The notes under the pieces: generated by a model | Seen by the model: only the letters and a program-made list of their open reading frames with translations | Told to the model about the DNA's origin: nothing | Databases searched by the model: none | Assembly: GCA_035530875.1 (NCBI GenBank) | Contig: DATKUB010000077.1 | Coordinates: forward strand, 1-13,922 | Direction: 5' to 3' | Origin: JANXYY01 sp035530875 | GTDB taxonomy: Bacteria > Actinomycetota > Actinomycetes > Nanopelagicales > Nanopelagicaceae | DNA length: 13,922 bases | Shown here: positions 1 through 6,845 of the stretch, in pieces | How positions within the stretch are numbered: the first letter of the stretch is position 1 | Layout: each line of letters starts with the position of its first letter | Made by a program: the position numbers and the translations under genes

Positions 1-1
1 G

Positions 2-118
2 TTCAATGACAAACTCCAAGAATGGGAGGACTACTACAACTACCATCGACCCCACGGAGGTCTAGGAGGCCAAACACCCTACGAAAGACTCAAACAAAAA
101 ACCCAGACACCGACGTAA
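2..118 (+). CDS. IS481/IS3-type transposase, C-terminal end (cut by window edge)
   Basis: Frame 2 is open from the window edge to a TAA at 116-118 and encodes 38 residues. They contain W-E-D-Y-Y-N-Y-H-R-P-H-G-G-L-G-G-Q-T-P-Y-E-R-L. This is the hallmark C-terminal end of the integrase catalytic region of IS481-family (and related IS3) transposases, where Y-N-x-x-R-P-H-x-x-L-G-x-x-T-P closes the DDE domain. The catalytic D, D and E residues would lie upstream, outside the window, so activity cannot be judged. The stop is followed after 16 bases by a 21-bp sequence that recurs at 2415, as expected if this is the transposase-distal end of an insertion sequence. Family assignment is from the motif; IS481 versus IS3 is not certain. 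Confidence 0.8.
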   Translation, partial: FNDKLQEWEDYYNYHRPHGGLGGQTPYERLKQKTQTPT

Positions 119-134
119 AGCAACTACGTCAGTT

Positions 135-155
135 GCACACCTCAGCGCCCACTTT
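135..155. repeat. 21-bp direct repeat, copy 1 (probable IS terminus)
   Basis: This is an exact 21-bp match to 2415-2435, in the same orientation, including CACCTCAGCGCCCACTTT. Flanking bases differ on both sides. It lies 17 bases after the transposase stop codon, a position normal for an IS terminal inverted repeat. Confidence 0.75.
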
Positions 156-162
156 CTATTCC

Positions 163-211
163 GTGAACGGCGGCTACGCTCCCTCGAGCGGCGCCTCCCC
201 TCCCTCGACCG
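163..211 (+). repeat. Degenerate copies of the GC-rich 21-bp repeat family
   Basis: There are two consecutive 21-bp units (163-183 and 184-204) and the first 7 bases of a third (205-211). The first matches the consensus of the tandem array at 7977-8071 at 19 of 21 positions and the second at 16 of 21. Both start near G-A-A-C-G-G or G-A-G-C-G-G and end in C-T-C-C-C. The array abuts the IS end. It is probably a decayed REP-like dispersed element; it is not coding. Confidence 0.6.
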
Positions 212-340
212 AAGCGGAGCAACGACTAAGGCTTTGGCAAAATCGAACCGATCGACGAGAACCACCCTAGGGGCGTCACGAACGCCAAGTATGACCACCG
301 ACCCTTGGCAGCTTTCGTCAGTGTCGTGATTCTCGAGCCG

Positions 341-2089
341 CTACTGCACCCAAAGAATGTCGAAGTACTCTGAGACCGCGCCATCAATAACCCATCGGTA
401 TTGACTGAGACCAGGGGTGTTGACTGTCAATTCCTTCCAGGGGGCGGTCATTCCATTGCTGCATGTCCAATCAATTCGATCGCCCCACGGCTGGTACCAA
501 TGGCTTCCGGAGCCTAGTGAGACCCACGATCCATTGACCCGCTCTTCGAGTGAAATCGACTGGTAGAAGTTCCGACAATAGGTGAGCGCACCTATCTGTT
601 GCACGCCCGTGGGACAGTATGCAAATTTCACGCCGTCAGTTCGTACACCAGGATTCAGTTGGCAATCTGCCAGCATGTCCATTCGGCTCGTATAGCCATC
701 CCAAATGCGCAACTGCATCACGTTTTGGCTTGGCACGCTACTCCCATAACCGACGGCTGACGCACCGATATACCTGGATCGCGCAAGATCAATGGTCGGT
801 CGCTCTCCGGTGGCACACATCGTTTCGGCGCCATTCCCGCCATTCATCAGGTCACAAGAGTCATTGAAATGTGGGACGCCGAAATTGTGGAAATTCTCGT
901 GCACCCAAGTCAGACTTTCCCAGTGCTTGAATGTTTGAGCCGGACCCGAACAAGTCCCTCGACTCGAACCCACTGTTCCAATCGCAACGACCGATATCAT
1001 GCCTGGATTCAGGGCATATCCACACGCGGATCCGTCCCTGAGATCTTGTACATCGATGAAGAATGTGTAGTTCTTACGGTTGACTCCCGGATTATTGGGG
1101 ATCCCTAGTTCATTGAACAACTGTTCATCTGCCGTTGATGAGTGCATAAGGTCTGCAGTTGTCATTTTTGTTTTCAAGAATTGGATGTCATATCCAAGAT
1201 TTGTTCGATCGATTGGAAGTTGTTGACTTATTTGATCTTTGAGATAGGCATTCCCTTCATCCAAAATGCCTTCGATAAAGCCATTGGTGTCGAAGAAGTG
1301 ATCTACTCCATCGGCTGGGACTACGTAAACAGGTTTGATTTGGAATCCCGTGATCAAATCGGGCTGATCGGACGTGACGCGCGTTTCGACGATAGTTGTC
1401 GATACTTCAACGGCTTCGGCGACCTCATAGATATCCGAACCTGGCTGAGTAGCGCGGATCGCGCATTGGCCGGGGATTAGCAGCGAGAGACTGGCATCTA
1501 CAACGGCACAGACATCAGGAGTGAGCGTCTCATAGTGCAAGGGCAAACCCGAGGAACTCGTACCAGGGAGTGTGTACGTTCTCAAGCCGGCGCGTAAAGA
1601 ACTTGGAAGAGGCAACGAAATTGCATTCTTGCCGACAATCTTGAAACTGACCGTTACCGGCGCTGCCGTCGCAACCAGGGCTGAGCCATTCTGAGATGCC
1701 GTAATGCTGCACACGCCGGGAGTCAGGAGTTGGACCCTCCTCTGTCGAATCGCGCAAGTTGTCGTGTCCAGCGATCGGTAGGCAAGTGGTAGTGCGGCGC
1801 TCGATGTTCCCTGGAGATCTAAGAATGCGGTATCTATCTTGTAGGACGACAACAACGAAAAGGTGATTCGGTTTGCCTTCAGTGCTTTAACTCGGTAGCC
1901 AGACGGGCATTTGGGATTTGCGCCGGTTACTCTCCGCACGAGTTTGCCTTTTACGCAGGTTATGGTCTTGCTCTTCACTGTGTGACCTACGGCGATGGCG
2001 ACCGAGCCCCCTAAGGGACCGCTGGGGAGAGCCAGCCCGACAACGATCATCAATGAAAATACTGTCCGCGATCGTCGCCTTCGCGCCAT
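341..2089 (-). CDS. Secreted metzincin-type zinc metalloprotease with Ig-like repeats
   Basis: This encodes a 582-residue protein. Residues 1-33 form a signal peptide (R-rich start, hydrophobic core, A-x-A). Residues 44-66 hold the C-V-K-G-K...K-C-P-S-G-Y motif seen in many secreted actinobacterial proteins. Two Ig-like repeats follow, at about 74-150 and 154-235, each with S-S-x-x-L-P-L-x-Y and a C...G-x-C-x-I pair. The catalytic region is at about 245-450: HENFHNFGVPH at 397-407 gives the full HExxHxxGxxH zinc site (H397, E398, H401, H407), and D-L-M-N-G at 413-417 supplies the Met-turn (M415). The C-terminal part is cysteine- and tryptophan-rich and may be a beta domain. The enzyme should act outside the cell on protein substrates; the target is unknown. 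The ATG is preceded by GGAGG 9 bases upstream and by a promoter. IS-like repeats flank the gene, hinting at acquisition. The exact peptidase family is not recognised. Confidence 0.85.
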   Translation of the reverse strand: MARRRRSRTVFSLMIVVGLALPSGPLGGSVAIAVGHTVKSKTITCVKGKLVRRVTGANPKCPSGYRVKALKANRITFSLLSSYKIDTAFLDLQGTSSAALPLAYRSLDTTTCAIRQRRVQLLTPGVCSITASQNGSALVATAAPVTVSFKIVGKNAISLPLPSSLRAGLRTYTLPGTSSSGLPLHYETLTPDVCAVVDASLSLLIPGQCAIRATQPGSDIYEVAEAVEVSTTIVETRVTSDQPDLITGFQIKPVYVVPADGVDHFFDTNGFIEGILDEGNAYLKDQISQQLPIDRTNLGYDIQFLKTKMTTADLMHSSTADEQLFNELGIPNNPGVNRKNYTFFIDVQDLRDGSACGYALNPGMISVVAIGTVGSSRGTCSGPAQTFKHWESLTWVHENFHNFGVPHFNDSCDLMNGGNGAETMCATGERPTIDLARSRYIGASAVGYGSSVPSQNVMQLRIWDGYTSRMDMLADCQLNPGVRTDGVKFAYCPTGVQQIGALTYCRNFYQSISLEERVNGSWVSLGSGSHWYQPWGDRIDWTCSNGMTAPWKELTVNTPGLSQYRWVIDGAVSEYFDILWVQ

Positions 2090-2110
2090 CTAGACACGCC
2101 TCCGATGAGC

Positions 2111-2139
2111 AGTGTTCGCCCAGTGCCGCACCCTGTCAA
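2111..2139 (-). promoter_or_regulatory. Promoter of the metalloprotease gene
   Basis: On the minus strand a perfect -35 TTGACA (2134-2139) is followed after 17 bases by AACACT (2111-2116). The latter is a poor -10 but keeps the key A at position 2 and T at position 6. A GGAGG ribosome binding site lies at 2099-2103, 9 bases before the ATG at 2089. The leader would be about 15-20 bases. Confidence 0.5.
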
Positions 2140-2214
2140 GGAACTTTCGCATTCCCGCGCGAGGCTTTGAAAGCATTCCGCGCCTTCGCATTCGCCGGCA
2201 AAGGTCCGGCCATG

Positions 2215-2247
2215 CTCGTGAGTAACTCAGTCTCGTGAGTAACTCAG
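2215..2247. repeat. Two-copy 16-bp tandem duplication
   Basis: CTCGTGAGTAACTCAG occurs exactly at 2215-2230 and again at 2232-2247, separated by one T (period 17). It lies upstream of the metalloprotease promoter. The function is unknown; it may be a local slippage duplication or a pair of protein-binding sites. Confidence 0.8.
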
Positions 2248-2370
2248 CAAAATCTCTTCAAAGGAGAGTCGGGGAGCGGTCGCCACGAAACTCAGGAGTT
2301 TGCCGTTCCGAGCCTGCGATCTTTAACGCTCATCGACCTCATCATGGCCAATCTTGACCAGGAGAGCCAC

Positions 2371-2435
2371 TATCAACGATGACCCGACTCATGTATCAAC
2401 GAAGTCCTGAACCAGCACACCTCAGCGCCCACTTT
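2371..2435. repeat. Second IS-end remnant with 21-bp direct repeat copy 2
   Basis: TATCAACGA occurs at 2371-2379 and again at 2394-2402 (period 23). It is followed by the exact 21-bp copy (2415-2435) of the IS-end repeat at 135-155. Short TATCAACGA-like repeats beside the terminal repeat recall the non-coding ends of actinobacterial IS481/IS3 elements, from memory. No transposase coding is visible next to it, so I read this as a solo or decayed end. Confidence 0.5.
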
Positions 2436-2585
2436 TGTGCCCTTTCGGGACTGTCATGCGTCTGGATTTTGTTCACTTTCTTAGATTCTGGTTCGCTATC
2501 TTCAAACCCTCCTCGTGGGCAGCAGAATCGATCACCTTGAACTTTGAAGTCTGTGTGGCGCCAGGTACCCGAGAGGTATCGACGT

Positions 2586-4046
2586 CTAGTGAAAGGACGA
2601 TTGAGGCTCGGCTACCGCCCCGTGTGAATCGGCTTCTGAGCGAGGTGGTCGTACTACGAGTACCGAAATCATGAAGGCCAGGAACGCGCTCAGTGCCCCC
2701 ACGCGCAATGCAGACTGAAAACCGTGAACCGTGGCTTCGATCGGCGTGTGTCCGCTGAGGAACTGGTGTTGGCGCACGGTGGCAGAGACGGTAACCAACA
2801 CCGCCAAGCCCAGCGAACCACCGATCTGCTGACTCATGTTGAGCATCGACGAGGCAAGGCCCTGTTCATGGTTGGCCACCGTTGATACGGCGTTCAAGGT
2901 GAGCGGCACAAACGAGAGCCCCATGCCCATGCCGAAGGTTGCCAAAGGCCCCAAGACGTGAAGATACGAGGATGAAGGAGTGAGGAACGAGGCCCAAAAG
3001 ATACCCAGCGCCACCATCAGTGGTCCGGCGATGAGGAACCGGCGCACCCCGTATTGCTTTACCTTTCTCGACAGGACGACGCTGGTCGCGCCAACCATGA
3101 TCGGCACCGGTAGGTATGAAACGCCCGCACGCAACGAGCTGTAGTGCAACTCCTCCTGAAGGAACTGAGTCAGGAAGTAGAGCAACGACAGCATTGCGGC
3201 GCCGATTAACAGCATCATGGCGTACCCGCCCGCTCGATTCCGGTGTTTGAGAAACCGCAACGGGATTAGCGGCTGCACACTGCGCTGTTCGATTACACCA
3301 AAAATCATGAGGAGCACCAGCGCCAACGCGAATGCCGCCAACGTTGAGGTCGACGACCATCCCACAGTGGGAGCGCGGACTAATCCATAGACCAAGAGCG
3401 CGACCCCGCTTGATGCGGTGAGCGCACCAGGAATGTCTAGACGACCACCGTGACCATCGATTGCTGGCAGCACGAAGGGAGTTGTCAGCATGACAAGCAG
3501 TGCGATGGGGACGTTGACAAAGAAGACCCATCGCCAAGAGGCACTCTCAACCAGCGCACCGCCGAGGATTAGGCCGAGCGCACCCCCGGCTGCAGTCATG
3601 CTTGCGTACACAGCCATCGCACGATTACGAGCGGTTCCTTCAGGAAAGGTCACCGCCACCAATGCGAGCGCGGTCGGCGAAGCGATCGCTGCGCCGACTC
3701 CCTGCACCGCGCGGGCCGCGATCAACAGTGACTACGATGTCGCCAGACCACCCGCTAAGGAGGCTAAGGCGAATAGGCCGATGCCAACCAGGAACATGCG
3801 TCGCCGGCCAAAGATGTCACCGGCTCGTCCGCCGAGAAGTAATAGTCCGCCAAAGACCAGCACATATGCGTCGATGACCCAGGTGAGGTTGGTCAGCGAA
3901 AAGTGCAGACTGTGTTGGATTGAAGGCAGGGCCACATTGACGATGGTTAGATCCAGCATCACCATCAACTGAGCGGCCGCAATGATTATGAGTGCGACGC
4001 CGCGTCTTTCGCGCGTGGTCCGGTCTAGGACTTTATGGACGTTCAC
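2586..4046 (-). pseudogene. DHA2-type MFS drug efflux transporter, interrupted by an amber stop
   Basis: Read through, this is a 486-codon MFS protein of the EmrB/QacA (DHA2, 14-helix) type, a proton-driven exporter of drugs or toxic metabolites in the inner membrane. The N-terminal part has motif D1-like L-D-L-T-I-V-N-V-A-L-P (31-41), W-V-I-D-A-Y (56-61) and motif A G-R-A-G-D-I-F-G-R-R-R (73-83). After codon 104 a TAG (3732-3734) stops the frame. The same frame then continues S-L-L-I-A-A-R-A-V-Q-G and the antiporter motif C G-G-A-L-G-L-I-L-G-G (154-163) to a TAG at 2586. The position is usually polar, so CAG to TAG (one C-to-T change) would explain it. The GTG start overlaps the methyltransferase stop by 4 bases (GTGA). 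Re-initiation at TTG 3725 would give a 379-residue piece lacking the first helices, unlikely to work. A sequencing error or readthrough is not excluded. Confidence 0.8.
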
Positions 4047-4663
4047 TGACGCTCTCCACTTCCGGCCGGTCGCTTTGTTGCCCAGAGTAAGACAACTACG
4101 TCGGGTCGCTGATCTTCATCGGCCGCACTCTCTCGACGTTCGAGGATCTCAACAGTGAAATCCCGAAAGCGCCCGTCGAACATAGACTCAGTGAAGAGCC
4201 GCTCAACGTCTGGCGGGCCGGCTTGACCCAAGGCATCGACGTGGTGGCCAGTGATGTAAAGATGTCCCCCCGGTGCGACCGCATTGGCGGCATTGGCAAA
4301 GAATGCGTCACGCTCATGGGGGGCTAGGTGGATGTTGGCGATCACCACGAGTTCGTAATGACCCGGAGCACCCACGTACGTGACCAGATCCGCCTGTTCT
4401 ACCTGGAGAGCCAGCCCGGCAGAATTGGCCAAGCTCACGCCTCTGGCCAGTCCAACGGCTGAGGCGTCGACGCCGCTTACCTCCCAACCGTGTTGAGCCA
4501 GCCACAGGCTATTGCGTCCCGTGCCGCAGCCGAGGTCCAACGCCCTCCCAGGCGGCAGCGACGCGGCCAACGCCACGAGAGCTTCATCGGGGTCCGAAGA
4601 CCAGCCGGATGAGCGGTACCTCTCATCCCACATCCGCCCAACCTCGGGTTGGCTCCCATTCAT
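4043..4663 (-). CDS. Class I SAM-dependent methyltransferase
   Basis: The product has 206 residues and a Rossmann-fold methyltransferase domain over nearly all of its length. Motif I A-L-D-L-G-C-G-T-G is at 41-49, the acidic end of strand 2 is D66 in G-V-D-A-S, and D92 in Q-A-D-L fits the adenine-contact position. The segment 134-141 (H-L-Y-I-T-G-H-H) is the usual strand after the P-G-G turn. It begins W-D-E-R-Y, like many small actinobacterial methyltransferases of the TehB/thiopurine-methyltransferase-like group, which methylate small molecules. The substrate is unknown. The ATG overlaps the marR stop by 4 bases (ATGA) and its own stop overlaps the efflux start, so the three genes are translationally coupled. 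The neighbours suggest it modifies a toxic compound that the exporter would remove. It appears intact, with no frameshift seen. Confidence 0.85.
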   Translation of the reverse strand: MNGSQPEVGRMWDERYRSSGWSSDPDEALVALAASLPPGRALDLGCGTGRNSLWLAQHGWEVSGVDASAVGLARGVSLANSAGLALQVEQADLVTYVGAPGHYELVVIANIHLAPHERDAFFANAANAVAPGGHLYITGHHVDALGQAGPPDVERLFTESMFDGRFRDFTVEILERRESAADEDQRPDVVVLLWATKRPAGSGERQ

Positions 4664-5157
4664 GATGAACTCTCTTTCTTCTCTCGCGAATCGTGTACGT
4701 CGATTCCCAATCCTCGTTCAAGCCGATCTAGCAGTACGACAAACTGTCCAAACTCGTCGGCACTGAACAGTGCTCGGAGCTCTGCTTCTTGCTGCTCCAC
4801 ATAAATGTGCACCTTCGTCACAAGCTCTCGGCCGGGTTCGGTCAATTGCAGTAGTCGCGGACGCCGGTCCGTTGCGGACGAGGTACTCGTGAGAAGTCCA
4901 CGTCGTTCGAGCTCGTCAATGCAACGCTTGGTCGTCATTGCGTCGGTGCCCAACGTGCGCGCTAATGATCTCAATGAGGTAGCGGGTGCGTCCGATACCC
5001 CTCGTAACACCGAGGCTTGAGGAGGGGTCAACTCGAGCACTTGGAGCGTTGACGACCAAGCCAGGCGTCGCATCCTCGCGATTCGGCTCAGTCGAAAGCC
5101 CATGCTCACGCTTAACTTCGGCGCTAAGGGCACTTCTTCGCTGCGCACTCGAACCAT
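4660..5157 (-). CDS. MarR-family transcriptional regulator
   Basis: The product has 165 residues. A winged helix-turn-helix spans about 43-105: L-T-P-P-Q-A-S-V-L-R, then S-L-R-S-L-A-R-T-L-G (61-70), recognition helix T-D-A-M-T-T-K-R-C-I-D-E-L-E-R-R-G-L-L (71-89), and a wing with the D-R-R signature (97-99). Flanking helices (1-40 and 110-150) would form the dimer interface. MarR proteins are dimeric repressors released by small aromatic or toxic ligands and typically control an adjacent efflux or detoxification operon. The methyltransferase and exporter follow directly with overlapping codons, so this is probably the local autoregulated repressor. The ATG at 5157 has no strong Shine-Dalgarno; Met19 is a possible later start but would cost an N-terminal helix. 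The ligand is unknown. Confidence 0.88.
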   Translation of the reverse strand: MVRVRSEEVPLAPKLSVSMGFRLSRIARMRRLAWSSTLQVLELTPPQASVLRGVSDAPATSLRSLARTLGTDAMTTKRCIDELERRGLLTSTSSATDRRPRLLQLTEPGRELVTKVHIYVEQQEAELRALFSADEFGQFVVLLDRLERGLGIDVHDSREKKESSS

Positions 5158-5179
5158 CCAATCTCTGTGTTGGCTTTGG

Positions 5180-5207
5180 CCGCCCGCCTCATTTGGTGAC
5201 CGGGCGG
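5180..5207. promoter_or_regulatory. Inverted repeat in the marR leader
   Basis: CCGCCCG (5180-5186) and CGGGCGG (5201-5207) form a perfect 7-bp inverted repeat with a 14-base spacer and a 21-base centre-to-centre distance. It lies between the proposed marR promoter and start codon. It could be an operator (half-sites two helical turns apart) or an mRNA hairpin; the sequence alone does not decide. Confidence 0.35.
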
Positions 5208-5223
5208 ACCTACTCTAGCGGTG

Positions 5224-5233
5224 ATTGTAACAA
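5224..5233 (-). promoter_or_regulatory. marR promoter -10 with overlapping palindrome (operator candidate)
   Basis: On the minus strand TGTTACAAT gives an extended -10 (TGn plus TACAAT, five of six consensus bases). No good -35 is visible. The perfect 9-base palindrome TTGTNACAA (5225-5233) overlaps this -10. MarR regulators often bind palindromes with TTG...CAA halves over their own promoter, so autorepression is plausible. The leader to the ATG would be about 60 bases. Confidence 0.4.
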
Positions 5234-5297
5234 CTGATACAGCAGTGAGCCTACATCAGAGGCCCTGATGAGGTGCCGATGGAGCCCACCGATCGTC

Positions 5298-5303
5298 TAC
5301 CCT
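5298..5303 (+). promoter_or_regulatory. -10 element for a leaderless nif3-like transcript
   Basis: TACCCT fits the actinobacterial TANNNT -10 pattern and ends exactly 7 bases before the GTG at 5311. No Shine-Dalgarno is present. That spacing is typical of leaderless actinobacterial genes, where transcription starts at the first base of the start codon. The -35 is not recognisable. Confidence 0.45.
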
Positions 5304-5310
5304 CAGTCTT

Positions 5311-6108
5311 GTGCGAGTCCCGTCCTTGGCCGAGGTCATAACCGCCCTGGAGCGACGATATGACCCTGCTTGCGCGGCTGATTGGGATTCGGTCGGCCTA
5401 ATCGTCGGGGATCCCGACGCGCCCGTTAACCGAGTTCTTTTTGCTGTTGATCCGGTGGCTGCCACGGTCGACCAGGCCATTTCAACCGGTGTCGACCTCC
5501 TGGTGACCCACCATCCACTTTTTCTGCGCCCGGTAACCGGCATTCCAACCTCTAACTGGAAGGGTGCCTTGGCTCACCGGCTCGTTAGGGGCGATTGCGC
5601 GCTCTTTAACGCGCACACCAACGCCGATCGGGCCAACCCTGGCGTCAATGACGCGCTCGCCGATGCCCTTGAAATCTCTAAAGACGGTTGGCTGACCGAG
5701 GATGGTCTTGGCCGGGTCGGGCAATTGGCCGCACCAATGCATCTGATGGAGTTCGTTGAGTGGGTGCGAGCCAGGTTGCCAATTGGTGCCGGGGGCATCC
5801 GGGTGGCTGGCGAGCCAGGCTCATTGGTCAGAACCGTGGCGCTCTGTGGCGGGGCCGGCGACGATCTATTCGATCAAGCGCGCGCCAGCGGTGCCGATGT
5901 CTACCTGACGAGCGATCTTCGCCACCATCCGCTATCAGAGGCCATGGAACATGGGGGCCTGGCCCTAGTAGATGCCGGTCATTTTGCAACCGAGTGGCCT
6001 TGGCTTGCCCAGGCGGCTAAGTTGCTGGTTTCTGACTTAGCCGCCGTTGGCGCTAGCGTTGAAGCGGAAGTTTCGAGTATCAATACCGACGCCTGGAGCA
6101 ATGTGTGA
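5311..6108 (+). CDS. Nif3-like dinuclear metal-centre hexameric protein (YbgI family)
   Basis: The product has 265 residues, the usual length for the short NIF3/YbgI form. It starts V-P-S-L-A-E-V-I-T-A-L-E, with D-W-D-S-V-G-L at 24-30. The metal site is complete: H67 and H68 in V-T-H-H-P-L-F, D106 in H-T-N-A-D, and H224 and E228 in G-H-F-A-T-E. Family members form toroidal hexamers binding two metal ions per subunit. The 'GTP cyclohydrolase I type 2' name in databases is weakly supported and the cellular role is unsettled. The GTG start is chosen for its -10 spacing (leaderless) and agreement with the family N-terminus. The stop overlaps the next gene by 4 bases (GTGA). The same neighbour order occurs in mycobacteria (Rv2230c to Rv2228c), from memory. 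Confidence 0.92.
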   Translation: MRVPSLAEVITALERRYDPACAADWDSVGLIVGDPDAPVNRVLFAVDPVAATVDQAISTGVDLLVTHHPLFLRPVTGIPTSNWKGALAHRLVRGDCALFNAHTNADRANPGVNDALADALEISKDGWLTEDGLGRVGQLAAPMHLMEFVEWVRARLPIGAGGIRVAGEPGSLVRTVALCGGAGDDLFDQARASGADVYLTSDLRHHPLSEAMEHGGLALVDAGHFATEWPWLAQAAKLLVSDLAAVGASVEAEVSSINTDAWSNV

Positions 6109-6845
6109 ACGCTAGTGCCGCCGATCAAGCGCGACTTCTTGAAATATCCAAGTTGGATCAACGGCTCTCCCAACTTAATCACAGCGCAAAATCGCTGCCA
6201 GAGCATGATCAAATCGCTGCCATTGACGCTCGTGCAAAAGTGGTTGGGAATTTGATCGTTGCTGCGCAGACGGAGTGCAGCGATATTGGCAAAGAGGTAG
6301 CTCGTGCCGAAGTCGACGTGGAACAGGTGCGTGCGAGAATATCTCGCGACGAGAATCGACTGAATTCTGGCCAAGGAACCCCCAAAGAACTTGAGGCTAT
6401 GCAACATGAAATAGCGACTCTTGCCAGGCGTCAAGCCGAACTCGAAGACGTCGAATTAGAGATCTTGGAACGGCTTGAGCAGTCGCAGACCTATCTTTCC
6501 GAGTCGCAGAGAGAATTGTCCGAGCTTGACCAGAAGCGAACAGTGCTCGAGACATCTCGCGATGCCGGGTTGTCAGAAATTTTGAAAGAGGCATCAGTAG
6601 CGGACGAAATGCGCGGAATTCTCGCCACTCAAATTGATGCCGCGTTCCTAGCGCTCTACGCAAAAATATCCGGCAGCGTAAATGGAATCGGCGCGGCCGA
6701 ACTACATCAACGTAAATGCCAGGGTTGTCGCCTTGAAATTAACGCAACTGATATTGGTCGATTCAGGGAAGCACCCGAGGACGAGGTGCTTCGCTGTGAA
6801 GAGTGCCGTCGAATTCTGATTCGCACTTCGACGTCAGGTCTCTAA
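6105..6845 (+). CDS. C4 zinc-ribbon coiled-coil protein (zf-RING_7 / DUF164)
   Basis: The product has 246 residues. Residues 1 to about 185 are almost entirely helical heptads rich in E, Q, R and L, forming a long coiled-coil hairpin. The turn region T-P-K-E-L-E-A-M (92-99) is characteristic of the family. The C-terminal ribbon has C205-Q-G-C208 and C231-E-E-C234, a four-cysteine zinc site. The fold resembles Helicobacter HP0958 and mycobacterial Rv2229c; HP0958 binds RNA and secretion-system partners. The role in actinobacteria is not settled and I do not assign one. The GTG start overlaps the nif3-like stop (GTGA) and its TAA overlaps the RNase H gene's ATG (TAATG), so the three proteins are probably made in step. 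The RNase H partner and rnpB downstream make an RNA-related job reasonable, but that is inference. Confidence 0.9.
   Translation: MNASAADQARLLEISKLDQRLSQLNHSAKSLPEHDQIAAIDARAKVVGNLIVAAQTECSDIGKEVARAEVDVEQVRARISRDENRLNSGQGTPKELEAMQHEIATLARRQAELEDVELEILERLEQSQTYLSESQRELSELDQKRTVLETSRDAGLSEILKEASVADEMRGILATQIDAAFLALYAKISGSVNGIGAAELHQRKCQGCRLEINATDIGRFREAPEDEVLRCEECRRILIRTSTSGL

Larger units (their letters stand above)
1..155 (+). mobile_element. Insertion sequence, transposase-distal end (partial)
   Basis: This is the 3' part of an IS: the transposase tail (2-118), a short spacer and a terminal-repeat candidate containing CACCTCAGCGCCCACTTT (135-155). The boundary at about 155 is inferred from where identity with the second copy at 2415-2435 stops. 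No target-site duplication can be checked because the other end is off the window. Confidence 0.5.
2140..2585. other. Gene-poor region between metalloprotease and efflux gene
   Basis: No convincing gene is present. The stretch holds the 16-bp tandem duplication (2215-2247) and the IS-end remnant (2371-2435). Between 2436 and 2585 the minus strand has a short open run ending at the TGA at 2473-2475; its product is not recognisable and it has no plausible start. This part may be debris of an older insertion. Confidence 0.5.

Noticed and set aside
272..286. Hairpin GGCGT...ACGCC downstream of the protease as a terminator
   Set aside because: The stem is only 5 bp with no T run; too weak to call.
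62..298. Minus-strand open frame of 78 codons with R-S-R-E motifs
   Set aside because: It is antisense to the transposase tail and the degenerate 21-bp repeats; low-complexity artefact.
2586..3725. A separate 379-residue transporter starting at TTG 3725
   Set aside because: It lacks the first helices and motif A, which lie in the same frame just upstream of a single TAG; an interrupted gene explains it better.
6803..6844. Longer start for the RNase H/phosphatase gene
   Set aside because: It would overlap the zinc-ribbon coding region by more than 40 bases, while the ATG at 6845 overlaps the stop as TAATG and begins the RNase H fold correctly.
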